A DNA stretch of 64,000 nt from Pantoea sp. Ap-967. Its GTDB lineage: Bacteria > Pseudomonadota > Gammaproteobacteria > Pseudomonadales > Pseudomonadaceae. Below the pieces are notes generated by a model. That model was not told the origin of the DNA. It ran no database searches and worked only from the letters and a program-made list of their open reading frames with translations. Location of the stretch: NCBI RefSeq assembly GCF_011752565.1, contig NZ_VWXK01000009.1, positions 1 through 64,000 of the forward strand, given 5' to 3'. Below, piece by piece: positions 45,169 through 54,477 of the stretch. The translations under genes and the position numbers were made by a program. Each line of letters begins with the position of its first letter. Position 1 is the first letter of the stretch.

Positions 45169-45795
45169 ATGTACACCGGCATCGTCCAGGCCGTGCGCCC
45201 TCTTCTGGCTGTGACCACCTACCCGGGCCACAACCAGTTCACCATCGACCTCACCCCAGACCTGCTCGACGAGCTGAAGATCGGCGCCAGCGTCAGCGTC
45301 GAAGGCACGTGCCTGTCGGTCACCGAAATCCACGGCAGCGAGGTGCGCTTCGACGCCATGACCGCCACCCTGGAACGCACCAACCTGCGCTTCTTCCAGC
45401 CCGGCCAAGGCGTCAACATCGAGCGCTCGGCAAAAATGAACGCGGAAGTCGGCGGCCACCTCATGGCCGGCCACATTGCCTGCACCGCCGAGGTGGTGGA
45501 GCTGTCGATCAAGGAAACCGGGGCCTACATCAAGTTCCGCATGCCGCCTGAATGGGGCAAGTACGTGTTCCCGCGCGGCTTTCTCGGGGTCAACGGCTGC
45601 AGCCTGACCGTGGCCGACGTCGACGACAACGTGGTGACCATCAACCTGATTCCGGAAACCCTGCGCCAGACCACCTTTGCCCGCTACCCGGCAGGTGCCT
45701 TGCTCAACATCGAGGTGGATCACCAGACCATGGTGCTGGTGGATGTGGTGGAACGCACTATCCAGAACACCCTGGCCCGCCAACTGCCACGCTGA
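45169..45795 (+). CDS. Riboflavin synthase alpha subunit, stand-alone copy
   Basis: 208 aa, two lumazine-binding repeats: MYTGIVQAV...SVSVEGTCLSVTEI, then GGHLMAGHI, and the second half VFPRGFLGVNGCSLTVADV. It catalyses dismutation of two 6,7-dimethyl-8-ribityllumazine molecules to riboflavin. No other rib genes are near, so this is an extra or displaced copy relative to the usual rib operon. GGAG-like site (CAGGAGCAACCC) before the ATG. A short stem-loop in its leader (GGCTGC...GCAGCC) is not an FMN riboswitch. Confidence 0.9.
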   Translation: MYTGIVQAVRPLLAVTTYPGHNQFTIDLTPDLLDELKIGASVSVEGTCLSVTEIHGSEVRFDAMTATLERTNLRFFQPGQGVNIERSAKMNAEVGGHLMAGHIACTAEVVELSIKETGAYIKFRMPPEWGKYVFPRGFLGVNGCSLTVADVDDNVVTINLIPETLRQTTFARYPAGALLNIEVDHQTMVLVDVVERTIQNTLARQLPR

Positions 45796-45804
45796 AGCCC
45801 CGCC

Positions 45805-47307
45805 TCACTCGATGCGCGGGTGCTGCTGCACCAGCAGCTTGCGCTTGGCCTCAAGCTCGGCGATCTGCGCATCGATGTCCTCGATCTTCTGCTCGATGTT
45901 GTCGTGGTGTTCCTGCAGCAGCTCACGCGCCTCTTCGATGTCCGAAGCCGCTGGCGCGGCGCCGCGCAGGGGCTTGTTGGCGGTTTCCTTCATGGTCAGC
46001 CCGGTGACCAGGCCGATGGCGGCAATCACCATCAGGTAGTAGGCCGGCATGTACAGGTTGCCGCTGCTCTCCACCAGCCAGGCAGCCAGGGTTGGGGTAA
46101 GCCCTGCGATCAGCACCGAGATGTTGAACGCACTGGCCAGGGCGCTGTAGCGAATGTGGGTGGGGAACATCGCCGGCAGGGTCGAGGCCATCACGCCGAT
46201 GAAGAAGTTCAGCAGCACGGCAATGATCAGCAAACCAGAGAAAATCAGCCCCAGCGCACCACTGTTGATCAGCATGAACGCCGGAATGGCCAGGGCGAAC
46301 AAGCCGATGCTGCCCACCATGATGAACGGCCGGCGGCCATATTTATCACTCAACAGGCCGATGATCGGCTGCACGAACAGCATGCCGACCATGATCGCGA
46401 TGATGATCAACACGCCATGGTCTTCGCTGTAGTGCAGGTTGTGCGACAGGTAGCTGGGCATGTAGGTGAGCAGCATGTAGTAGGTGACGTTGGTGGCGAT
46501 CACCACGCCAATGCAGGTCACCAGGCTGCGCCAGTGCTGGGTGGCCACCTCCTTGAACGACACCTTGGGGCCTGACGCCAAGCCTTCGCGGTCACCCTGC
46601 TCCAGCTTGTCCACATGCTGCTGGAACGCCGGGGTTTCCTCCAGCGCATGGCGCAGGTACAGGCCGATGATGCCCAGCGGCAAGGCCAGGAAGAACGGCA
46701 GGCGCCAGCCCCACTCAAGGAATTTTTCCTCGCCGAGCAGGGTGGAAATCAGCACCACCACGCCGGCACCCAGCACGAAGCCTGCTATCGAGCCGAAGTC
46801 CAGCCAGCTGCCGAGAAAGCCGCGCTTGCGGTCCGGGGCGTATTCGGCAACGAAGATCGAGGCGCCGGTGTACTCCCCGCCCACCGAGAAGCCCTGGGCC
46901 ATTTTCGCCAGCAACAGCAGGATCGGCGCCCAGATGCCGATCGAGGCGTAGGACGGTATCAGGCCAATGGCGAAGGTGCTAAGGGACATGATCACGATGG
47001 TTGCCGCCAGGATTTTCTGGCGGCCGAAGCGGTCGCCCAAGGCACCGAAGAACAGCCCGCCCAACGGGCGGATCAGGAACGGCACCGAGAAGGTCGCCAG
47101 CGCCGCGATCATCTGCACGCTGGGGTCGGCGTTGGGGAAGAACACCTTGCCCAGGGCATAGGCGACGAAGCCGTAGACGCCGAAGTCGAACCATTCCATG
47201 GCATTGCCCAGCGCCGCCGCGGTAATCGCCTTCTTCATCTTGGCGTCGTCGACGATGGTGATGTCTTTCAAGCCGATTGGCTTGACGCTTTTCTTGCGAG
47301 GTTTCAT
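45805..47307 (-). CDS. proP: Proline/glycine betaine transporter ProP (MHS family)
   Basis: 500 aa, 12 membrane helices of the metabolite:H+ symporter group: GNAMEWFDFGVYGFVAYALG in helix 1, GALGDRFGRQKIL between 2 and 3, and QGFSVGGEYTGAS. A C-terminal alpha-helical coiled coil (about 455-497, IEEARELLQEHHDNIEQKIEDI) is the osmosensory tail of ProP. It imports compatible solutes under osmotic stress. Convergent with the riboflavin synthase gene (9 bp apart). Confidence 0.92.
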   Translation of the reverse strand: MKPRKKSVKPIGLKDITIVDDAKMKKAITAAALGNAMEWFDFGVYGFVAYALGKVFFPNADPSVQMIAALATFSVPFLIRPLGGLFFGALGDRFGRQKILAATIVIMSLSTFAIGLIPSYASIGIWAPILLLLAKMAQGFSVGGEYTGASIFVAEYAPDRKRGFLGSWLDFGSIAGFVLGAGVVVLISTLLGEEKFLEWGWRLPFFLALPLGIIGLYLRHALEETPAFQQHVDKLEQGDREGLASGPKVSFKEVATQHWRSLVTCIGVVIATNVTYYMLLTYMPSYLSHNLHYSEDHGVLIIIAIMVGMLFVQPIIGLLSDKYGRRPFIMVGSIGLFALAIPAFMLINSGALGLIFSGLLIIAVLLNFFIGVMASTLPAMFPTHIRYSALASAFNISVLIAGLTPTLAAWLVESSGNLYMPAYYLMVIAAIGLVTGLTMKETANKPLRGAAPAASDIEEARELLQEHHDNIEQKIEDIDAQIAELEAKRKLLVQQHPRIE

Positions 47308-47518
47308 GCCCGTGTCCCTGTAACTGATGGCTCTATGGGATCAGATACAACGGCACGCTAAATAATTCAGCGCTTAACGATTTTTCTGTACGTCGGCCCG
47401 CACAAGGAATAGTAGACAATTTGTATAACGGCGTTAGACAATGACAAAGTGTCGCACCCGAGGGCCGCTGAGCCACCGCGACATGCAAGCGAGCCTGATC
47501 GTAAACCGGAGTAAATAA

Positions 47519-48838
47519 ATGCAAAAAGTAACTTCGTTGCCTGGCGATGACGCCCGTCCTGGTTGGTACCACACCAGCCCCAAGCGCACGCCGCGCCCAG
47601 GCCATTCGGGCCGCAAGGAAGCGCGCTGGACCATCGTTGGCGCAGGCCTGACCGGCTTGGCCGCCGCACGGCAGATGGCGCTGAACTTCCCTGATGAAGA
47701 AATCGTGCTGGTCGAGGCCCAGGAAGTCGGCTTTGGCTCGGCTGGGCGCAATGCCGGTTTCGCCATTGACGTGCCCCACGACATCGGCGCCAAGGACTAC
47801 ATCGGCGACGTCACCACCGCCACCAAGATCCTGCGCCTGAACACCCTCGGCCAGGACTACCTGCGCGGTATCGTCGAGCGCAACGGCATCGACTGCCAGA
47901 TGTCGGACTCGGGCAAATACCAGGCCGCCGTCGGTGCCAAGGGCATCGCCATTCTCGAAGCCTACCGCAGCGGCCTGGAGAAGATCGGCTGCAGCTCCAC
48001 CCTGATCGACGAGCAGGACCTGCCGGCGCACATCGGCACGTCGTACTACAAGAAGGCCCTGCACATCCCCGGCACCCTGCTGCTGCAGCCCTCGGCACTG
48101 GTCAAGGGCCTGGCCGAGCACCTGCCGGCCAACGTTACCCTGTACGAGCACACGCCGATCACCTCGATCGACCAGGGCGAGAAGATCACCCTGGTACACG
48201 ACCGCGGCACCATCGTCACCGATAAGCTGATTCTGGCCAACAATGGCTTCGCCTCGGCCTTCGGCTTCCTCAAGGGCCGCCTGCTGCCCACCTTCCTGTA
48301 TGCCAGCCTCAGCCGCCCGCTGACCGACGAGGAACAGGCCCGCCTGGGTGGCCAGCCGGTGTGGGGCGTGATTCCTGCGCACCCGTTCGGCAGCACCGTG
48401 CGCCGCACCGTCGACAACCGCATCCTGATTCGCAACAGCTTCAACTTCTACCCCGACGGCCGTCCACGGGCCAACGCCCTGCAAAGCCATTTGCCCACCC
48501 ACCGCAAATCGTTCGAGCGGCGCTTCCCGATGCTCGGCAACGTCGAGTTCGAATACTCCTGGAGCGGCGCCATCTGCCTGTCGGAAAACCACGAAGGCTT
48601 CTTCGGCCAACTGGCGCCGAACGTGTACGGCGCGCTGTGCTGCAATGGCCTGGGCATCACCCGTGGCACCGCCACCGGCAAGCTGCTGGCCGACTGGCTG
48701 GCCGGCGAGCGCAACGAACACATCGACTTCCTGCTGTCGTCCCCTGGCCCGAACAAGACCCCGCCACAGCCGTTCCTGTCGATTGGCGTGAACTCGGTGC
48801 TCAAGTGGGGCCAGTTCCGCGCCGGCCTGGAAGTTTGA
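47519..48838 (+). CDS. FAD-dependent amine/amino-acid oxidoreductase (DadA/PuuB-like)
   Basis: 439 aa. FAD-binding WTIVGAGLTGLAAARQMAL begins about residue 38, with the second flavin segment FGSAGRNAGF and a C-terminal WSGAICLSENHEGFFG...GLGITRGTA block as in gamma-glutamylputrescine or sarcosine-type oxidases. It is followed 60 bp later by an MFS transporter gene on the same strand, which may import the substrate. Divergent from proP with a 211-bp gap in which no clear regulatory motif was found. The substrate is unknown. Confidence 0.85.
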   Translation: MQKVTSLPGDDARPGWYHTSPKRTPRPGHSGRKEARWTIVGAGLTGLAAARQMALNFPDEEIVLVEAQEVGFGSAGRNAGFAIDVPHDIGAKDYIGDVTTATKILRLNTLGQDYLRGIVERNGIDCQMSDSGKYQAAVGAKGIAILEAYRSGLEKIGCSSTLIDEQDLPAHIGTSYYKKALHIPGTLLLQPSALVKGLAEHLPANVTLYEHTPITSIDQGEKITLVHDRGTIVTDKLILANNGFASAFGFLKGRLLPTFLYASLSRPLTDEEQARLGGQPVWGVIPAHPFGSTVRRTVDNRILIRNSFNFYPDGRPRANALQSHLPTHRKSFERRFPMLGNVEFEYSWSGAICLSENHEGFFGQLAPNVYGALCCNGLGITRGTATGKLLADWLAGERNEHIDFLLSSPGPNKTPPQPFLSIGVNSVLKWGQFRAGLEV

Positions 48839-48898
48839 CCCTGGCGGGCCTGTGTGCCCGCCTCTGCCTGCATTGCCCCCACCGTTCAAGAGAGAATC

Positions 48899-50233
48899 AT
48901 GCGTTCCACTGCCCAACCCGTCATGATCGACGACGTTGAAATCAACCGCTTCCATCAACTGCTCACCCTGCGCACCGGCCTTGGCTGGGTGATGGTTGGC
49001 TATATCCTCAGCATCATCGGCGTCGCCACCTTGCCCATGGCCGCTGCGCTGCAGCTGGGCGGCTTCTGGCAAGGCATGATTGCCGCCATGGCCCTGCTCG
49101 GCGTGTTCGCCGGTGGCTTCTTCGGCGGCTGGCTGACCGACCGCCTGGGCCGCCAGAAGCTGTTCTTCGTGGCCCCGGCGATGGTCCTGCTGTCGTCCTT
49201 GGGCATGCTGGTGGTTCAAGACCCGCTACTGCTGTCGGTGCTGCGCCTGTGCTGCGGCCTGGCCGTGGGCATCGAGTACACCGCTGCGGGCTCGCTGCTC
49301 ACCGAGTTTCTTCCACAGAAGTCCCGCGGCTCGCGGCTGTCGCTGCTGACGGTGCTGTGGTTCGTCGGTGCCGCGCTGGCCTACATCGCGGGCAACTTCA
49401 TGCTCGCAGACGCAGGCCCCGAGCAATGGCGCGTGGTCATGGCCAGCCCGGCCCTGATCGCCGGCTTGCTGTTACTGGCGCGCCTGGGCACCCCGGAGTC
49501 ACCGCGCTGGCTGTTGAGCAAGGGCCGGCGCGAGGAGGCCGAGCAGGTGATCCGCCAGGTCTACGGCAACACGTTCTCGCTGCGCAACATCAGCGATGAC
49601 GGCGCAGCAGGGGCGGCGATGTCGTTCCTCGACGCACTGCGGGCGGGGTATGGAAAGCGTATTTTCTTCGTGGTGATGTTCTGGGCCTGCGCGGTGATTC
49701 CGCTGTTTGCCGTGTACGCCTTCGTGCCCAAGCTGTTCCAGGCACTGAAGCTGACCGGCAACCTGGCCGCCTACGGCTCGATGGGCATTACCCTGATCTT
49801 GGTGATTGGCTGCTGCGTGGCAACCTGGCTGATCAACTACCTGGGCCGGCGTACCATCATCATCCACAGTTTCCTCTGGTCGGGGTTGGCACTGCTGGGC
49901 CTGGGGCTGTTCCCCGATGCCCAGGGCTGGGTGGTGCTGTCGCTGTTCGGCGCCTATGCGCTGTTCATCGGCGGCGCCCAGGTACTGGAGTTCGTCTACC
50001 CGAACGAGCTGTTCCCTACCGAGATCCGCGCGTTTGCGGTGGGCATGGGGGCGTCGCTGGCGGCGTTCAGTTCAGCCATTGGCACCTGGCTGGTGCCGAT
50101 CTCGCTGGAGCAGTTCGGCATCGCCAACACGATGTTCGCGGCCACCGCCATCACCATGCTGGGGCTGGCGGTGTCGCTGCTGCTGGCACCGGAAACCCGG
50201 TCGATGAGCCTGCAGGAAGCAGCGGCGTTGTAA
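48899..50233 (+). CDS. MFS transporter (sugar-porter/metabolite:H+ type)
   Basis: 444 aa, 12 helices. Motifs GGWLTDRLGRQKLFF between helices 2-3, AAGSLLTEFLPQKSRGSRLSLL in the 4-5 loop, and YPNELFPTEIRAFAVGMG near helix 10-11 place it among sugar/aromatic acid importers. It lies 60 bp after the FAD oxidase and likely shares its transcript; it may bring in the oxidase substrate. Confidence 0.87.
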   Translation: MRSTAQPVMIDDVEINRFHQLLTLRTGLGWVMVGYILSIIGVATLPMAAALQLGGFWQGMIAAMALLGVFAGGFFGGWLTDRLGRQKLFFVAPAMVLLSSLGMLVVQDPLLLSVLRLCCGLAVGIEYTAAGSLLTEFLPQKSRGSRLSLLTVLWFVGAALAYIAGNFMLADAGPEQWRVVMASPALIAGLLLLARLGTPESPRWLLSKGRREEAEQVIRQVYGNTFSLRNISDDGAAGAAMSFLDALRAGYGKRIFFVVMFWACAVIPLFAVYAFVPKLFQALKLTGNLAAYGSMGITLILVIGCCVATWLINYLGRRTIIIHSFLWSGLALLGLGLFPDAQGWVVLSLFGAYALFIGGAQVLEFVYPNELFPTEIRAFAVGMGASLAAFSSAIGTWLVPISLEQFGIANTMFAATAITMLGLAVSLLLAPETRSMSLQEAAAL

Positions 50234-50274
50234 TACGCCGCTGGCGATGCGCCGCGCAAGCGGCGCCTTGCCAA

Positions 50275-51249
50275 TCAGATCCCGTCGCGCGCCAGGTCCA
50301 TGGCGAAATAGGTCAGGATCAAATCAGCACCCGCACGCTTGATCGCCCCCAGGCTCTCACGCACCACTCGCCCTTCGTCGATGGCCCCGGCCAGCCCGCC
50401 GAACTTGATCATCGCGTACTCGCCGCTCACCTGGTAGGCCGCCAGTGGCAGGCGCGAGGCGTTGCGGATGTCGGCGATCACGTCAAGGTAGGCACCGGCC
50501 GGCTTGACCATCAGCACATCGGCACCTTCCTGCTCGTCGAGCAGCGATTCACGCACCGCTTCGCGGCGGTTCATCGGGTTCATCTGGTAGCTCTTGCGGT
50601 CGCCCTTGAGCGCCGTCCCCCCCGCTTCGCGGAACGGCCCATACAGCGCCGAGGCGAACTTGGTGGAATAGGCCATGATCGCGGTGTCATGGAAACCTGC
50701 GCCATCCAGTGCACTGCGAATGGCCTGGACCTGGCCGTCCATTGCCGCCGACGGGGCGATGAAGTCGGCGCCAGCGGCAGCCGCGATAACCGCCTGCTTG
50801 CCCAGGTTGGCCAGGGTGGCGTCGTTGTCCACGCCGTGGTCGTGCAGCACGCCGCAGTGGCCGTGGCTGGTGTACTCGCAGAAGCAGGTGTCGGACATCA
50901 CCACCATTTCCGGCACGGTGTCCTTGCAGATGCGCGACATGCGCGCGACCAGGCCGTTTTCATTCCAGGTGTCGCTGCCGGTGGCGTCCAGGTTATGCGA
51001 CACGCCGAAGGTCATCACCGACTTGATGCCGGCGCGGGCGTAGCGCTCGATTTCCTGGGCCAGCCGTTTTTCCGGAATGCGGTTGACGCCTGGCATGCTG
51101 GTGATCGGCACGAAGTCGTCGATACCTTCTTCGACGAAGATCGGCAGGATCAGGTCTTCGAGGCGGAACTCGGTTTCCTGGAAGATCGTGCGCAGGGATT
51201 CGTTCTGGCGCAGGCGGCGCGGGCGAACGGAAGGAAACAGGTTGGACAT
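50275..51249 (-). CDS. hemB: Delta-aminolevulinic acid dehydratase (porphobilinogen synthase), zinc type
   Basis: 324 aa. Condenses two 5-aminolevulinate molecules to porphobilinogen in heme synthesis. The zinc site C122-x-C124-x7-C132 ([14 protein letters not shown]) is intact, unlike the Mg-type HemB of P. aeruginosa, where Asp residues replace these Cys. Schiff-base lysines are K197 (AYSTKFAS) and K249 (VKPAGAY). It is monocistronic, with a REP pair upstream. A Pseudomonas genome often has a second, metal-different HemB elsewhere. Confidence 0.93.
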   Translation of the reverse strand: MSNLFPSVRPRRLRQNESLRTIFQETEFRLEDLILPIFVEEGIDDFVPITSMPGVNRIPEKRLAQEIERYARAGIKSVMTFGVSHNLDATGSDTWNENGLVARMSRICKDTVPEMVVMSDTCFCEYTSHGHCGVLHDHGVDNDATLANLGKQAVIAAAAGADFIAPSAAMDGQVQAIRSALDGAGFHDTAIMAYSTKFASALYGPFREAGGTALKGDRKSYQMNPMNRREAVRESLLDEQEGADVLMVKPAGAYLDVIADIRNASRLPLAAYQVSGEYAMIKFGGLAGAIDEGRVVRESLGAIKRAGADLILTYFAMDLARDGI

Positions 51250-51411
51250 GACAGCTCCAGGGCATTTTTGAACGGCGTATACCTTATGCCTGTCGCGCGC
51301 CAGTGAAAAGGCCAGATGACGAGATAATGTCTTGCGTCAAAGGCAACAGCCCTTTTTTGCCTGTGCAGAGGATGAGCAGCAACTAATGCAGGCACGAACG
51401 CTGCACCTGTT

Positions 51412-51524
51412 GTAGGAGCGAGCGCAGCTCGCGATGGGCTGCAGCGCAGCCCCGGCGTGACGAGTCGCGAAGCTGAAGCCCTGGGGCCGCTGCGCGCCCC
51501 ATCGCGAGCCACGCTCGCTCCTAC
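51412..51524. repeat. Inverted pair of REP elements (BIME-like)
   Basis: Forward core at 51412-51437 and inverted core at 51501-51524 with GGGCTGCAGCGCAGCCCC and GGGGCCGCTGCGCGCCCC between, upstream of hemB and behind the RIO kinase gene. Confidence 0.88.
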
Positions 51525-51541
51525 AGGCAAGGTGCCCTCGC

Positions 51542-52435
51542 TCACTGCATCCAGGGCGGTGTAGGCTCCTCGGCCTTGGCCGGCCCCTGCTCGGCCTCTT
51601 CCCGGGCGGCACGGCGGCGTGCCTCGTCGCGCAGGGTGGCGTCGATCTCGCGCATCACCCCGGCCACGTCGGCGGCCTGGTCATCGTCTTCGAAGTGGCC
51701 AGTCAGCGGGCTGTCCGGGCGCAGTTCGCCGGCCTCATACAAGGCCCACATTTCGTCGGCATAGCGGGTGGCCTTGAGCTCCGGGGCGGAACGCCCGAAG
51801 TAGTGGGCCATGTTCGCCACGTCCCGTTGCAGCATGCTGAACGCATGGTTGTTGCCTGCCGCATCCACCGCCTGGGGCAGGTCGATGATCACCGGGCCGT
51901 CGGGGCCGAGCAGCACGTTGAATTCCGACAGGTCGCCATGCACCAGGCCAGCACACAGCATCAGCACGATCTGGCGGATAACGAAAGCGTGGTATTCACG
52001 CGCCTCTTCGGCTTCCAGGGAAACATCGTTCAGGCGCGGGGCGGCATCGCCGTCGGCGTCGGTGACCAGCTCCATCAGCAGCACGCCGTCCTGGAAATCG
52101 AACGGCTTGGGCACCCGCACGCCGGCACCGGCCAGGCGGAACAGCGCGGCTACCTCGGCATTTTGCCAGGCGTCCTCGGCTTCCTTGCGGCCATACTTGC
52201 TGCCCTTGGCCATGGCCCGGGCCTGGCGGCTGTTGCGCACCTTGCGGCCCTCCTGGTACTCGGCGGCCTGGCGGAAGCTGCGCTTGTTGGCTTCCTTGTA
52301 GACCTTGGCACAGCGTACCTGGGCACCGCAGCGCACCACGTAGACGGCCGCTTCCTTGCCGCTCATCAGCGGGCGCAATACTTCATCGACCAGGCCGTCT
52401 TCGATCAGTGGTTCGATTCTTTTTGGTGTCTTCAT
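51542..52435 (-). CDS. RIO1-family serine protein kinase (PA4780-like)
   Basis: 297 aa. The ATP site GKEAAVYVVRCGAQVRCAKVYKE, catalytic loop LVHGDLSEFNVLL and metal loop VIIDLPQAVD are those of RIO kinases. The N-terminal segment IEPLIEDGLVDEVLRPLMSG is family-typical. Its C-terminus is charged (RRAAREEAEQGPAKAEE). Bacterial RIO kinases of this subfamily are poorly understood. It follows the PACE efflux gene by about 100 bp on the same strand. Confidence 0.87.
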   Translation of the reverse strand: MKTPKRIEPLIEDGLVDEVLRPLMSGKEAAVYVVRCGAQVRCAKVYKEANKRSFRQAAEYQEGRKVRNSRQARAMAKGSKYGRKEAEDAWQNAEVAALFRLAGAGVRVPKPFDFQDGVLLMELVTDADGDAAPRLNDVSLEAEEAREYHAFVIRQIVLMLCAGLVHGDLSEFNVLLGPDGPVIIDLPQAVDAAGNNHAFSMLQRDVANMAHYFGRSAPELKATRYADEMWALYEAGELRPDSPLTGHFEDDDQAADVAGVMREIDATLRDEARRRAAREEAEQGPAKAEEPTPPWMQ

Positions 52436-52541
52436 CAGGCTGCGTTCGGGGTCCTGGCTAGGTTGGCCGACATCCTCTCACAGGCCGGGGCGTGGACGTG
52501 AGTGTTTGTCGTCAGCCGAGTGTGCCGAGATACCCAGGCAT

Positions 52542-52973
52542 TCAGGCCACGGCGCGGCGTTGCAGCAGCAGATGCCGGGCCTTGTCGAACGCCCAGTTGT
52601 ACAGCACCGTGTAGGGCAGAATGATCACGAAGAACCCAAGTTCGACCATGAACGCCTGCAACAGCGAGATCTCCAGCATCCAGGCGGCCACCGGCAGGCA
52701 CCAGACCACCAGCCCCGCTTCGAAGCCCAGGCCATGGGCGACGCGGGCCAAGGCCTTCCACTGAATGCGCGGGGTCGCCACCAGGCGGTCGACCACGGCG
52801 TTGTAGGCCATGTTCCAGAGCATCGCGATCACCGACAACGTGACCGCCAGGGCGCCGGCGGTGGCCAGTGACTTGCCCATGATCCACGACAGCAGGGGTG
52901 CGCACAGCAGGACGGCGAAAAGTTCGTAGCCCACGGCGTGGACCAGGCGTTCGCTGAAAGACGGTTTGTTCAT
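52542..52973 (-). CDS. PACE-family multidrug/biocide efflux transporter
   Basis: 143 aa, four membrane helices with two bacterial transmembrane pair repeats (ERLVHAVGYELFAVLLCAPLLSWI and ARVAHGLGFEAGLVVWCLPVAAWML). This is the AceI/PACE family, which exports biocides such as chlorhexidine and short diamines. The conserved Glu in the first helix (YELFAV) needed for activity is present. The frame continues upstream but the ATG at 52973 starts the family's N-terminus (MNKPSFSERLVHA). Confidence 0.87.
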   Translation of the reverse strand: MNKPSFSERLVHAVGYELFAVLLCAPLLSWIMGKSLATAGALAVTLSVIAMLWNMAYNAVVDRLVATPRIQWKALARVAHGLGFEAGLVVWCLPVAAWMLEISLLQAFMVELGFFVIILPYTVLYNWAFDKARHLLLQRRAVA

Positions 52974-53134
52974 GGCAGGCTCCATCGTTGTGATTGCGGG
53001 GATGGGCCACATTTTGTTTGATGGAATTGATGCCTGCGACATAGATGCCATCGGTTTTATCAATAGCAGGGCGCGATAGACGCGCTTCAACCACTGTTGC
53101 AAATGGCACAGCCAATCAACAGCAGCCCCCGGAA

Positions 53135-53156
53135 TACTGTACCGCCAGCAACAGTA
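53135..53156. promoter_or_regulatory. Inverted repeat upstream of the sigma-54 promoter (possible enhancer site)
   Basis: TACTGT-N10-ACAGTA is a perfect inverted repeat centred about 50 bp upstream of the -24 element. It is in the right place for an enhancer-binding activator such as SfnR. It resembles a LexA box but the CTG...CAG spacing is 12, not 10. Confidence 0.45.
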
Positions 53157-53194
53157 CCCCTAGGTAACCCACTGAATTCATTGATGTAAAAGGT

Positions 53195-53210
53195 TGGCAC
53201 AGCGGCTGCA
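53195..53210 (+). promoter_or_regulatory. Sigma-54 (RpoN) promoter of the sulfur operon
   Basis: TGGCACAGCGGCTGCA matches the consensus TGGCAC-N5-TTGCA at all but one base, with GG (-24) and GC (-12) correctly 10 bp apart. It lies 35 bp before the sfnB start. Sigma-54 control of sfn genes by SfnR is established in P. putida. Confidence 0.72.
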
Positions 53211-53244
53211 ACGTGAAGCTATCCAATGTCACGCGAGCAGCCCC

Positions 53245-54468
53245 ATGCCCACCCCGACCGTTTCCGCCCACTACGATATCCGCCGCCCAGCGGCGCGTAT
53301 CATCCATGACGACGCCGAGGCCATCCGCATCGCCCACCAGGTTGCCGAACGGCTGCGCGAGGGTGCCGCCGAACGTGACCGAAACCGCGAGGTGCCGGCC
53401 GATATCGTCGATGCTTTTTCCAACAGTGGCCTGTGGGGCATCACCGTGCCCCGCGCCTATGGCGGCGCCGAAGTGTCGTTCGCAACCCTGGCGCACGTCA
53501 TTGCCATCGTCTCTGCTGCCGACCCCTCGCTTGGGCAGATTCCGCAAAACCACTACTGCCTGCTCGAAGACATCCGCCTGCAAGGCACGCCCGAACAACA
53601 GCGCTACTTCTTCGACCTGGTGCTCAAGGGCCACCGCTTCGCCAATGCCCTGTCGGAAACCGGCGGCAAGACCGTACAACACATCAGCACCCGGCTGGCC
53701 AGCGAAGGCGACGGCTACCGCATCGACGGGCGCAAGGGCTATTGCACCGGCTCGTTGTATGCCCATTGGATCGGCGTGCTGGCCCTGGATGAGCAGGACC
53801 GTGCGCAACTGGCGTTCGTCGAACGTGGCACGCCGGGTTTGGTGATCGTCGATGACTGGAGCAGCATGGGCCAGCGCACCACCGCCAGCGGCAGCGTGCT
53901 GCTCGACGGCCTGCGGGTACCGGCCTTCAACCTGTTCCCCAGCTACCGCTCCTACGAAAACCCGACCCTGGCCGGCCCCTTCGCGCAACTGACCACCGCC
54001 GCCATCGACGCGGGCATCGGCCGCGCAGCGCTGGACGACACCATCGCCTTCGTGCGCGAGCAGGCCCGCCCGTGGATCGACGCCAAGGTCGAGCACGCCA
54101 GCGAAGACCCCTTGACCATCATTCAGGTCGGTAACCTGGAAATCCGCCAGGAGGCCGCCGAAGCCCTGCTCGAACGCGCCGGCCGCGCACTGGACGCGGC
54201 CAAGCCTGCGCCGGACGAGGACAACGTGGCGCTGGCCTCGGTCGCCGTGGCCAAGGCCAAGGTGCTCACCACCGAGGTGGCAATCGACGCCAGCAACCGC
54301 CTGTTCGAACTGGGCGGCACACGCTCGTCGCTGACCCGCCACAACTTCGACCGCCACTGGCGCAACGCCCGGGTCCACACCCTGCACGACCCGGTGCGCT
54401 GGAAGTACCACCTGGTTGGCAACTGGGCACTGAACGGCGTCAGGCCGGCGCGTCACGACTGGAACTGA
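53245..54468 (+). CDS. sfnB: SfnB-family sulfur acquisition oxidoreductase
   Basis: 407 aa, acyl-CoA-dehydrogenase fold. LRKRN-type catalytic region is replaced by family motifs: GITVPRAYGGAEVSFATLAHVIAIVSAADPSLGQIPQNH near 70-110, and WSSMGQRTTASGSVLLDGLRV. SfnB-type flavin enzymes take part in sulfur-source use under sulfate starvation. First gene of a tight operon (9 bp to the monooxygenase), expressed from a sigma-54 promoter. Confidence 0.9.
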   Translation: MPTPTVSAHYDIRRPAARIIHDDAEAIRIAHQVAERLREGAAERDRNREVPADIVDAFSNSGLWGITVPRAYGGAEVSFATLAHVIAIVSAADPSLGQIPQNHYCLLEDIRLQGTPEQQRYFFDLVLKGHRFANALSETGGKTVQHISTRLASEGDGYRIDGRKGYCTGSLYAHWIGVLALDEQDRAQLAFVERGTPGLVIVDDWSSMGQRTTASGSVLLDGLRVPAFNLFPSYRSYENPTLAGPFAQLTTAAIDAGIGRAALDDTIAFVREQARPWIDAKVEHASEDPLTIIQVGNLEIRQEAAEALLERAGRALDAAKPAPDEDNVALASVAVAKAKVLTTEVAIDASNRLFELGGTRSSLTRHNFDRHWRNARVHTLHDPVRWKYHLVGNWALNGVRPARHDWN

Positions 54469-54477
54469 GGGCACGCC

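Noticed and set aside
53135..53156. LexA box before sfnB
   Set aside because: The arms TACTGT/ACAGTA look like LexA, but CTG and CAG are 12 bp apart instead of 10, and the place suits a sigma-54 activator site.
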